From positions 1-37,962 of the forward strand of contig JASLPR010000033.1 in NCBI GenBank assembly GCA_030744875.1: a stretch of DNA of 37,962 nt, read 5' to 3'. Origin of the DNA: Chloroflexota bacterium (GTDB taxonomy: Bacteria > Chloroflexota > UBA11872 > VXNJ01). A program made the position numbers and the translations under genes. Below the pieces are notes generated by a model, which was given only the letters and a program-made list of their open reading frames with translations, was not told the origin of the DNA and made no database searches. Position 1 is the stretch's first letter, and every line of letters starts with the position of its first letter. Below, one piece after another: positions 31,475 through 37,962 of the stretch.

Positions 31475-33919
31475 GTGATTGACCTCGCCGACCTGGGCCG
31501 GATCGCACTGGGGCTGGCTCTGGGCGCGGCGGTCTACGCGACGCTGAGCGGGGCGCTGGGCCTGCGGCGCGGGGCGGTTGCCCTGACGCTGAGCGCCCGC
31601 AACGCCCTCACCGGCGCTGCGCTTCTGACCGCCATCGCTTTGCTGATCCTGCTGACCGCCTTCGTCACCCACGACTTCGCGATTGCCTTTGTCGCCGAGA
31701 ACTCCAGCCTCGCCATGCCCGCCGGGCTCACCGCCGCCGCCATCTGGGGCGGCCAGTCGGGCTCGCTGCTCACCTGGGCCTGGATGCTGTCCACACTGGG
31801 CGCCGTGGCCGCCTGGCGGGTGCCGCGCACCGCCCCCGATCTGGCCCCGGCCATGACCGCCGTCCTCGCCCTGTTGCTTACCTTCTTCCTGGGCCTGCTG
31901 GTGTTCGTCAGTTCGCCCTTCGAGGAGGTGGCGGTCGTCCCGGCCGACGGCCGCGGGCTGAATCCGCTGCTCTGGGACACCGCCATGCAGACCCACCCGC
32001 CGGTGCTGACCGCCGGCTACGTCAGTTTCGCGATCCCCTTCGCGCTGGCGTTCGCGGCGCTACTGCGCGGGCGCGTCGATCGCACTTGGCTGCGCGCCAC
32101 CCGCGGCTGGATGTTGCTGGCTTGGTCGTTCCAGGGCGCGGGCTTGATCGTCGGCGCCTGGTGGGCCTACCGGGTTCTCGGCTGGGGCGGCTACTGGGGC
32201 TGGGACCCGGTGGAGAATGTCGCCCTGGTTCCCTGGTTGCTGGCCACCGCCTACCTGCACTCGGCGGTCGTCCAGGAACGCCGCGGCCTGCTCAAGACCT
32301 GGAACGTCATCCTGGCCCTTTCGACCTTCGTGCTTTCGATCTTCGGCACCTTCGTCGTCCGCAGCGGCGTTCTGACCTCGGTGCACTCCTTCGCCACCTC
32401 GTTGATCGGCCCGTTCTTCTTCGGGTTCCTGGGCCTGCTCACCATCTCCGCCGCCTCGCTGGTGCTGTATCGCCGGCCGTTGTTGCGCGCCGACGGGCGG
32501 ATCGAATCGATCACCTCCCGTGAGGCCGGCTTCCTGGTCAACAACCTGCTGCTGGTCTCGATCGCCGCGGCCACCTTCTGGGGCACCATCTTCCCGATCG
32601 TGTCGGAGATCATCCGCGGCACGAAGGTCGCGGTCGGCGCGCCGTTCTACAACCAGGTCAATGGCCCGCTGATGTTGGCGCTGCTGGCGCTTATCGGGCT
32701 TGGTCCGTTGCTCTCCTGGGGGCGGACCCGGGCGCGGCTGGCGCTGCGCCGCCTGGCGGCCCCGCTCGCCACTGGAGTACTGGTCAGCGCGCTGCTGGCG
32801 GCACTGGGCATGCGCCAGGCCTTGGCGGTGCTGGCCTTCGGGGCAGCCGCCTTCGTACTGGTCGCGGTGGTCTTCGAATTCGGGCGCGGCGTCCGCGCCT
32901 ACGCCCGCCACGCCGGAGTCGGCGTGGGCCTGGCCGTGCAGACCGTCATTGGGGCCAACCGGCGGCGCTACGGCGGCTACATAGTCCACCTGGGCATGAC
33001 CCTGAGTGCCTTCGCCATCATCGGCACCGGCTTCTTCAAGAGCGAGCAATCGGCGGTGCTGGTCAAAGACCAGCCGGTGGCCGTGGCCGGCTACGAGCTC
33101 ACCTTCACCGAATTGCGGCTCGCCGCGGCGCCTGATGTGAGCCTGATCGAAGCGATAATCACGGTCGTGCGGCCCGATGGCACGGTGGTCACCATCGCGC
33201 CCGGCCGCCAGGTGCATCGCGGCTGGGAAAGCCAGCCTATCTCGCGAATCGGTATCGACACCGCGCCGCCGGCGCTGGACGACCTCTACCTGCTGCTGAC
33301 CGCCTGGGACGAAGACGGCGCCAGCGCGACGCTGCGGGTGATCGTGAATCCGCTGGTCGGCTATCTCTGGATCGGCGCGGTGGTCTTCTTCGCCGGCGTC
33401 CTGGTGCTGACCTGGCCGGGAGCCACGGTGCGCGGTCCGGGCGCTGGCTCCGGGGGAGGTCACCGCATGAAGTTCTCAAGGGCGCTCCTGGTGGCGTTGC
33501 TGCTGGTGCTGGCGACGCCCTTGTTGCTGGCCGCCGACGAGTATGAAAACGAGATGTGGAACATCAGCGAGGAACTGGCCTGCCCGGTCTGCGCCGGGCA
33601 GAGCATCAAGGATTCCAACGCCCCGCTGGCGCAGCAGATTCGGGCGTTGATCCTGGAGAAGCTCGCGGCCGGCGAGGACCGCGAGGCCATCATCGCTTTC
33701 GTCGTCGAGCGCTACGGTGAGGGAGTCCAACTGGACCCGCCGAAGACCGGCATCCAACTGGCGGTCTGGCTTGGGCCGCTGGTCATCCTGGCCATCGGCC
33801 TTTCGCTGGCCGCGACGATGTTCCTGCGCCGCGCCCGGTCGGCGCCGGCCGACGCCGGGCTCGATGACTACATCGCCCGGCTCGATGCCGATCTCGCCGA
33901 ACGCCGGGACGACCAATGA
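31475..33919 (+). CDS. ccmF: CcmF heme lyase subunit joined in frame to CcmH
   Basis: A single 814-codon frame. Codons 1-664 are CcmF, the core of the cytochrome c heme ligase: many transmembrane helices, QTHPPVLTAGYVSFAIPFAL, the WWD loop GWGGYWGWDPVENVALVPWL, VVRSGVLTSVHSFA and a late extracytoplasmic domain. Codons 665-814 are CcmH: signal-like helix LLVALLLVLATPLLLA, then LACPVCAGQSIKDSNAPLAQ, with the redox pair at Cys703 and Cys706, and a second transmembrane helix. No stop separates them. However, the CcmH part begins with its own ATG at 33467 behind a strong GGGAGGT. So the cell may make a fusion, free CcmH, or both. Topology suits a fusion, because CcmF ends with an Arg-containing cytoplasmic tail. 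The start is a GTG at 31475. Confidence 0.92.
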   Translation: MIDLADLGRIALGLALGAAVYATLSGALGLRRGAVALTLSARNALTGAALLTAIALLILLTAFVTHDFAIAFVAENSSLAMPAGLTAAAIWGGQSGSLLTWAWMLSTLGAVAAWRVPRTAPDLAPAMTAVLALLLTFFLGLLVFVSSPFEEVAVVPADGRGLNPLLWDTAMQTHPPVLTAGYVSFAIPFALAFAALLRGRVDRTWLRATRGWMLLAWSFQGAGLIVGAWWAYRVLGWGGYWGWDPVENVALVPWLLATAYLHSAVVQERRGLLKTWNVILALSTFVLSIFGTFVVRSGVLTSVHSFATSLIGPFFFGFLGLLTISAASLVLYRRPLLRADGRIESITSREAGFLVNNLLLVSIAAATFWGTIFPIVSEIIRGTKVAVGAPFYNQVNGPLMLALLALIGLGPLLSWGRTRARLALRRLAAPLATGVLVSALLAALGMRQALAVLAFGAAAFVLVAVVFEFGRGVRAYARHAGVGVGLAVQTVIGANRRRYGGYIVHLGMTLSAFAIIGTGFFKSEQSAVLVKDQPVAVAGYELTFTELRLAAAPDVSLIEAIITVVRPDGTVVTIAPGRQVHRGWESQPISRIGIDTAPPALDDLYLLLTAWDEDGASATLRVIVNPLVGYLWIGAVVFFAGVLVLTWPGATVRGPGAGSGGGHRMKFSRALLVALLLVLATPLLLAADEYENEMWNISEELACPVCAGQSIKDSNAPLAQQIRALILEKLAAGEDREAIIAFVVERYGEGVQLDPPKTGIQLAVWLGPLVILAIGLSLAATMFLRRARSAPADAGLDDYIARLDADLAERRDDQ
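33454..33460 (+). promoter_or_regulatory. Internal Shine-Dalgarno for the CcmH part
   Basis: GGGAGGT lies six bases before an in-frame ATG (33467) inside the ccmF-ccmH frame. The residues that follow form a signal-peptide-like helix. This is what a stand-alone ccmH start would look like, and it would give a 150-residue protein with Cys39 and Cys42 as the redox pair. Confidence 0.6.
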
Positions 33920-35196
33920 CCGTCCTGTTGGCGGTCGGCCTGCTCGGGGCGGCGTTCGCGGCCATCGCCTGGGCCGCCGAGCCGCTGCTGCGCACCCCGG
34001 AAGACACCGACTTGTTGCCCGAAGGGCCGCCCGGGCGGGACCCGGTCACCGAGGCCACCGCGAGCATCGGAGTATTGGAGCAGGACCTTCTCGAAGGCGC
34101 CATCGCCCCCGAGGACTTTGCCGGGCAACGCGCCGACATCAGCTACGAGGCTGCCGGAGCGCTGGCCGCCGCCGAGCAACGCGAAGCGCGCCTGGACGCC
34201 GCCATCGAACGTCGCGTCGCCGTCCTTGCCGGTTCTGCGCCGGTGGCCGCTGCCCTGGCGGCAACACCCGAACAAGAAGCTGCCGGAGGCAGTCGCGGGC
34301 GCGTCTGGCTGGCCGGTGCCATCACCGCCATCGTCGTCTTCGTCGGCGCGCTGGCGGCGCTGGTCGTGATCTCGAACTCCGGCGCCCGACAGAGCCCGGT
34401 GGCCGAACTGGCGCTGACCGACTACCGGGCGGTGGCTTCTTCGCGAGCATCCTCGGCGGAACTGATTCTGCTGCATTCCGGCGGCCTGCTGCGTAGCGAC
34501 GACGCCGGCCGGACCTGGACCGACAGCGCGATACCGGTTGACATAACTGCGGCAGCTGCCACCGCCGACGGCTTTCTGGTCGCCGGCGACGGCATGGTCA
34601 AGACCGGTCCGGGAGGAGTCGTCACCATCGACACCGCCGACGCCGGGATGACCGCACCCATGCTCGCCCTGGCCACCGATCCGGTCGCGCCGTGGCGGGC
34701 CATCGGCATCGACCGGGGCGGCGGCATGTTTGCCAGTGATGACGGCGGCGAAACCTGGCGACGGCTCCCCGAAACCGCCCCGTCCACCACCACCGCCGTC
34801 GCGGTCATGCGTGACCAGGGCCTCTTCTTCGTGGCCACGCTGGACCAAGGCCTGCTGGCCGGCGACGGCAGCGACGGTTGGGCCGGGGCCAACGGCTTCG
34901 TCAGCGGCGCGCTACCCACGATGCGAATTCACGACATCAGCTACGACCCGGACAGCGGCGACACTTATGAAGATCCCTCCGGACGGCGCTATCGCGGGGC
35001 GCTGTACGTCGCCACCGACCTGGGCCTGTTCAAGAGTATTAACGCCGGTGGTTCGTGGCGGGCGCTGGCTCTGACGGGCGATATCGCCGCCCTCGACGTC
35101 GCTGTCGGGGAACCGGCGGCCATCACGGTGGTCGATGCCCGGGGACGGGTCTATCGCAGTCTCGACGGCGGAGTGACATGGCCCGAATCCGAATAG
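33916..35196 (+). CDS. CcmI-like N-terminus with a C-terminal Asp-box (BNR) beta-propeller
   Basis: The 426-residue product begins like CcmI: a first helix (2-20), a cytoplasmic loop with an acidic helical segment (IGVLEQDLLEGAIAPEDFAG, then a run of Ala/Glu/Arg to about 100) and a second helix (about 130-152). Canonical CcmI then has an extracytoplasmic TPR domain that holds apocytochrome c. Here residues 180-426 are instead beta-rich with four Asp-box motifs: SDDAGRTW (194-201), SDDGGETW (274-281), SINAGGSW (374-381) and SLDGGVTW (415-422), as in sialidase/Ycf48-type propellers. The ATG overlaps the ccmH stop (ATGA), so it is in the ccm operon. A role in presenting apocytochromes to CcmFH is inferred from position and topology. 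The propeller's ligand is unknown. Confidence 0.8.
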   Translation: MTVLLAVGLLGAAFAAIAWAAEPLLRTPEDTDLLPEGPPGRDPVTEATASIGVLEQDLLEGAIAPEDFAGQRADISYEAAGALAAAEQREARLDAAIERRVAVLAGSAPVAAALAATPEQEAAGGSRGRVWLAGAITAIVVFVGALAALVVISNSGARQSPVAELALTDYRAVASSRASSAELILLHSGGLLRSDDAGRTWTDSAIPVDITAAAATADGFLVAGDGMVKTGPGGVVTIDTADAGMTAPMLALATDPVAPWRAIGIDRGGGMFASDDGGETWRRLPETAPSTTTAVAVMRDQGLFFVATLDQGLLAGDGSDGWAGANGFVSGALPTMRIHDISYDPDSGDTYEDPSGRRYRGALYVATDLGLFKSINAGGSWRALALTGDIAALDVAVGEPAAITVVDARGRVYRSLDGGVTWPESE

Positions 35197-36335
35197 CGCT
35201 GCTGGCGTTCGCGCTGCTGCTGGCGCTGCCGGCTACCGCTGGCGCAGCCGGCGACGGCGTCATCAACGGCCGCCTCGAAAACCTGACTCCCGACGGCGCC
35301 GTCGAGGCCGGTGCGACCATCACGCTGCGGATCTTCCGCGACGGAACCTTCGACCGCGAAGACACCGCCGGCGCCGCGCCGGACGGTACGTTCGTCTTCG
35401 CAGCCCTGGACACCGGCCCAGAGTGGGCCTACCGGCTGCTGGCGGTCCACGGTGGCGGTGTCTTCGCCGGCGAAGTCATCACGTTCGGCGCTTCGCCGGT
35501 CATCGAAGCGACCCTTGGTGTCTACGACCCGGCCGCCGCCGATCCCGGTCTGCGGGCGGTGCAGCACTCCGTGGTCCTGACTCCCGGCGGCAACCGCTCG
35601 CTGGGCGCTCTGCACCTGTTGACGCTGGAACTCCCCGGCGACCGCGCCTACACCCCGACGGCGCTCGATTTCGCGATGCCCGCCGGTTTCTTTGATTTCC
35701 GCCCGCTCGGCGGCTTTGAAGCCGCGGAACTGTCCGATACCGACGCCGGATTCGCCGCCGCACTGACCCTGACCCCTGGCACGAACGAGTTCACCTACTC
35801 CTACATGTTCGCCTGGGACCCGGGCGGCAGCGAAATGACGCTGGCGGCCGGCCCGCCCGGCGAGGCGACGATTGTGCTGGCGCAGGCCGGCGACCTGACC
35901 ATCACCGGCGTGACGGTGCAGGTTGAAGAAGTGGTGCCGTTCCAGGGCATGACGCTCGAATCGTGGCGAGTGGGTCCGGCGGCGTCCGGCGCGACCACGG
36001 TGTGGCTGCGCGACACCGCCAGCGTCGGCCTGCTGGCCGCTATCGGCCGGGTCCCGGCTGGTGCCTGGGGCGGGGCCGGAATGCTCCTGTTCAGCCTGCT
36101 GCTGGCGCTCGCCATCGCGCGCGGCGGGTACCGGCGGGCGACACGCCGGCCTGCGGACCGGGCCGACGTCGAGCGCCTGCTCGAAGAAATGGCCGATCTC
36201 GACCGCCGGGCCGCCGAATCCGGCGAGCGCTCGGGCGACCGCGCCCGTCGCGGCTCCGCGAAGTCCGCGCTCCTGGACCGGCTCCGCGCCGACGAATCGC
36301 TGCTGAACCACCTGGAGTTCCCCGGGCCCGACTGA
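35178..36335 (+). CDS. Secreted, C-terminally membrane-anchored beta-rich protein of unknown function
   Basis: The 385-residue product starts at ATG 35178, behind GGCGGAG, overlapping the previous gene by 19 bp. A signal peptide is clear ([20 protein letters not shown]). An extracytoplasmic region of about 270 residues follows, with an N-terminal Ig/carboxypeptidase-regulatory-like pattern ([31 protein letters not shown]). A transmembrane helix follows (around 295-315, [20 protein letters not shown]), then a charged cytoplasmic tail with a probable helix ([20 protein letters not shown]). No Cys pair or heme motif is visible. It is the last gene of the ccm cluster, so it may act in cytochrome maturation or on a cytochrome partner, but no function can be assigned from sequence alone. 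Confidence 0.75.
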   Translation: MARIRIALLAFALLLALPATAGAAGDGVINGRLENLTPDGAVEAGATITLRIFRDGTFDREDTAGAAPDGTFVFAALDTGPEWAYRLLAVHGGGVFAGEVITFGASPVIEATLGVYDPAAADPGLRAVQHSVVLTPGGNRSLGALHLLTLELPGDRAYTPTALDFAMPAGFFDFRPLGGFEAAELSDTDAGFAAALTLTPGTNEFTYSYMFAWDPGGSEMTLAAGPPGEATIVLAQAGDLTITGVTVQVEEVVPFQGMTLESWRVGPAASGATTVWLRDTASVGLLAAIGRVPAGAWGGAGMLLFSLLLALAIARGGYRRATRRPADRADVERLLEEMADLDRRAAESGERSGDRARRGSAKSALLDRLRADESLLNHLEFPGPD

Positions 36336-36336
36336 C

Positions 36337-36382
36337 GGCCCGGCTTGGCGGCGAGCCGCGAACTGCGGGATACTGCCGGGCC
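36337..36382 (+). promoter_or_regulatory. Promoter for thuA-like gene, bracketed by an 8-bp inverted repeat
   Basis: TTGGCG (36345-36350), an 18-base spacer and GATACT (36369-36374) form a good sigma70-type promoter, resembling the guaA promoter. The arms GGCCCGGC (36337-36344) and GCCGGGCC (36375-36382) are a perfect inverted repeat that abuts the -35 box on one side and the -10 box on the other. The arms could be an operator, or a weak hairpin ending the ccm transcript (no T-run follows). Confidence 0.5.
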
Positions 36383-36426
36383 CCGTTGGCGCCCGCCCGG
36401 CCAAATGCCTCGGAAGAAGGCCCCCG

Positions 36427-37185
36427 ATGAGCGACGCGATCCGAGTGACCGTCTGGAACGAGTTCCGCCACGAACGCGACGACGACGTCAAGGCCGTCTA
36501 TCCCGACGGCATCCACAACGTCATTGCTGGCTTCCTGGGCGAGCAGGACGGCGTCGAGACCCGCACGGCCACCCTGGACGAGCCCGAACACGGCCTGACC
36601 CGGGAAGTCCTCGACAACACCGACGTCCTGACCTGGTGGGGGCACCTGCACCACGACGAGGTCGACGACGAGATCGTCGAGCGGGTGCAGCATCGGGTGA
36701 TCAACGGCATGGGCCTGATCTGCCTGCACTCGGCGCACCTGTCCAAGATATTCCGTCGGCTGATGGGCACCGACTGCATGCTGCGCTGGCGCGAGGCTTC
36801 CGAGCGCGAGCGCGTCTGGGTGCTCGAACCGGGGCACCCGATCGCCCGTGGGCTCGGTTCGTACTTCGAGGTGCCGGAGAGCGAGATGTATGGCGAGCGC
36901 TTCGATATCCCGGCGCCCGACGAGTTGATCTTCACCAGCTGGTTCCAGGGCGGCGACGTGTTCCGCAGCGGCTGCTGCTACCGGCGCTCGCTGGGGCGCA
37001 TCTTCTACTTCAGCCCCGGCCACGAGACCTTCCCGATCTATTTCCAGGACGAGGTGCAGACGGTCATCAAGAACGCAGTTCAGTGGGCGGCGCCGACCGG
37101 CGCTGCCTGGCCCATCGAGGGCAACACGCTGCCGCTGGAAGACCTGCCCGGGTACGAGCCGCCTGATTTCGCGCAGAGGATGTAG
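36427..37185 (+). CDS. ThuA-like domain protein (class I glutamine amidotransferase-like fold)
   Basis: The 252-residue product matches the ThuA family, named from trehalose utilisation: [12 protein letters not shown] at the start, [48 protein letters not shown] and [17 protein letters not shown]. These proteins have a flavodoxin/amidotransferase-like fold and usually sit with sugar oxidoreductase genes; their exact reaction is poorly defined. No signal peptide is present. The ATG has GAAGAAGG eight bases upstream, and a promoter lies about 55 bases upstream. The aldo/keto reductase frame follows after 16 bases, so a shared sugar or polyol pathway is likely. Confidence 0.85.
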   Translation: MSDAIRVTVWNEFRHERDDDVKAVYPDGIHNVIAGFLGEQDGVETRTATLDEPEHGLTREVLDNTDVLTWWGHLHHDEVDDEIVERVQHRVINGMGLICLHSAHLSKIFRRLMGTDCMLRWREASERERVWVLEPGHPIARGLGSYFEVPESEMYGERFDIPAPDELIFTSWFQGGDVFRSGCCYRRSLGRIFYFSPGHETFPIYFQDEVQTVIKNAVQWAAPTGAAWPIEGNTLPLEDLPGYEPPDFAQRM

Positions 37186-37201
37186 CCACAGGCGGGACCT
37201 G

Positions 37202-37962
37202 ATGGAAAAGCGAACGCTGGGGAAAACCGGAATCGAAGTGACGCGGCTGGGATTCGGCGGCGTCCGAATCGGACTGGACCATGCCACCCAGGAGCAGGCC
37301 AACGATCTGCTCAACGGCCTGCTCGACAGCGGGATCAACTTCATCGACACCGCCTCCGGCTACCTGGAGAGCGAGCGCATGATCGGCAAGGCGATCGCCG
37401 GCCGGCGCAAGGAGTTCTTCCTGGAGAGCAAGATGCCCACCGACGGCGGCGGCGGCTCCGGGCCGACCTGGTCGCGGGAGTCGATCACGGCGGCCATCGA
37501 CGGCTCGCTGCGCGATCTCAAGACCGACTACCTGGACATCGTCCTGCTGCACAGTTGCGACGCCGGCAAGACTCGCCACGTAGGCTACAGCGGCGACGGC
37601 GACAACGCCCTGGCGGCCATCGAGATGGGGGTTTTCGAGGTGCTGCAAACCTCCTGCAACGTGGTCGATCAGAGCGGCCTGGACAAGGTGATCCCGGCGG
37701 CGCAGGCGGCCGAGATGGGGGTGGTTGCCAAGCGGCCCATCGCCAACGCGGCCTTCGCCAAGGACGCATCGCCCTACGGCTACGCCGACGAATACTGGTC
37801 GCGGGCACGCTCGCTGGTGGTCGCCGAGGGCGCGACGGTGGTGATAAGCGCCTACAACAGCTTCGAAGGCTGTGAGGCGCTGGCGGCCGAGATCAATGCC
37901 GACGGTGGGTCCGCCCTGGCGCTGAAGCTGGACTTTCGCCAGGCGGCCAGCGCCCGGGCGAT
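37202..37962 (+). CDS. Aldo/keto reductase frame with internal deletion, running into a short-chain dehydrogenase fragment (partial)
   Basis: The frame opens at ATG 37202 and runs off the window (253 codons seen). Residues 1-120 are an NADP-dependent aldo/keto reductase: RTLGKTGIEVTRLGFGG, the active-site set Asp49 and Tyr54 in FIDTASGY, Lys77 in LESKM and His117 in LLHSCD. After Asp120 the sequence passes straight to AGKTRHVGYSGDGDNALAAI, so about 20 residues expected between these motifs (a helix of the barrel) are missing. Residues 121-204 continue as reductase to KRPIANAAF and DEYWSRARSL. From about 207 the sequence changes to a short-chain dehydrogenase pattern (AEGATVVISAYN, EALAAEINADGGSALALKLD) without its TGxxxGIG start. 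The frame is therefore a probable deletion product and is unlikely to be a working enzyme. Confidence 0.75.
   Translation, partial: MEKRTLGKTGIEVTRLGFGGVRIGLDHATQEQANDLLNGLLDSGINFIDTASGYLESERMIGKAIAGRRKEFFLESKMPTDGGGGSGPTWSRESITAAIDGSLRDLKTDYLDIVLLHSCDAGKTRHVGYSGDGDNALAAIEMGVFEVLQTSCNVVDQSGLDKVIPAAQAAEMGVVAKRPIANAAFAKDASPYGYADEYWSRARSLVVAEGATVVISAYNSFEGCEALAAEINADGGSALALKLDFRQAASARA
37814..37962 (+). other. Short-chain dehydrogenase/reductase fragment within the previous frame
   Basis: From about codon 205 of the aldo/keto reductase frame, the residues AEGATVVIS and ALAAEINADGGSALALKLD match the beta2-alpha-beta3 part of a Rossmann-type SDR. The preceding nucleotide-binding loop is absent. 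The likely origin is an in-frame deletion that removed the reductase C-terminus, the intergenic space and the SDR N-terminus. The fragment continues past the window. Confidence 0.6.

Noticed and set aside
32060-33463. 467-codon minus-strand open frame
   Set aside because: Antisense to ccmF, rich in Gln, Arg, Gly and His, with no recognisable motif.
1-37962. tRNA, rRNA, CRISPR, transposase or phage genes
   Set aside because: No such pattern was seen on either strand; almost all sequence is covered by protein genes with short gaps.

Overview
This is a 38-kb, GC-rich bacterial chromosomal window, densely packed with genes. It carries housekeeping operons plus a complete-looking System I (Ccm) cytochrome c maturation cluster. 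No rRNA, tRNA, CRISPR array, insertion sequence, integrase or phage gene was seen. Gene content and protein style (MreBCD/RodA/PBP2 rod system, Fe-S type PurF, PurS/PurQ/small PurL, Ccm system, ThuA-like and aldo/keto reductase genes) would fit a free-living, probably aerobic, Chloroflexota-like bacterium such as the SAR202 group. That assignment is an impression from the sequences and was not tested by a search.

Layout. 1-1419 (minus): the 5' end of a membrane protein gene and a GT4 glycosyltransferase. 1444-4382 (plus): the t6A tRNA-modification cluster tsaE-tsaB-rimI-tsaD. 4379-4988 (minus): a decayed glycogen synthase pseudogene lying tail to tail with tsaD. 18186 down to 5052 (minus): a purine operon in the order guaA-purD-purB-purC-purS-purQ-purL-purF-purM-purN-purH, tightly overlapping and headed by a good sigma70-type promoter. 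24734 down to 18273 (minus): the cell-shape operon mreB-mreC-mreD-mrdA-rodA with thrB (homoserine kinase) at its end. 27250-24860 (minus): lon protease. 27350-36335 (plus): a TlpA/CcmG-like thioredoxin, a CopD-like membrane protein, ccmE, a ccmA-ccmB fusion, ccmC, ccmD, a ccmF-ccmH joined frame, a CcmI-like protein carrying an Asp-box beta-propeller, and a secreted, membrane-anchored protein of unknown function. 36427-37962 (plus): a ThuA-like protein and an aldo/keto reductase frame that looks internally deleted and runs into a short-chain dehydrogenase fragment at the window edge.

How the genes work together. The purine operon encodes nearly all of the route from PRPP to IMP plus GMP synthase; purE/purK and guaB are not in the window. 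The mre/rod operon builds the lateral wall. The ccm cluster should cover heme export and chaperoning (A, B, C, D, E), apocytochrome reduction (thioredoxin, CcmH) and ligation (F, H, CcmI-like), with several subunits fused in unusual ways.

The most unusual points are: a Lon protease with threonine at the catalytic serine position; the CcmI-like/beta-propeller hybrid; the CcmA-CcmB and CcmF-CcmH fusions; and two loci (the glgA remnant and the aldo/keto reductase) with clean internal deletions, two of which have short shared sequences at the joint.
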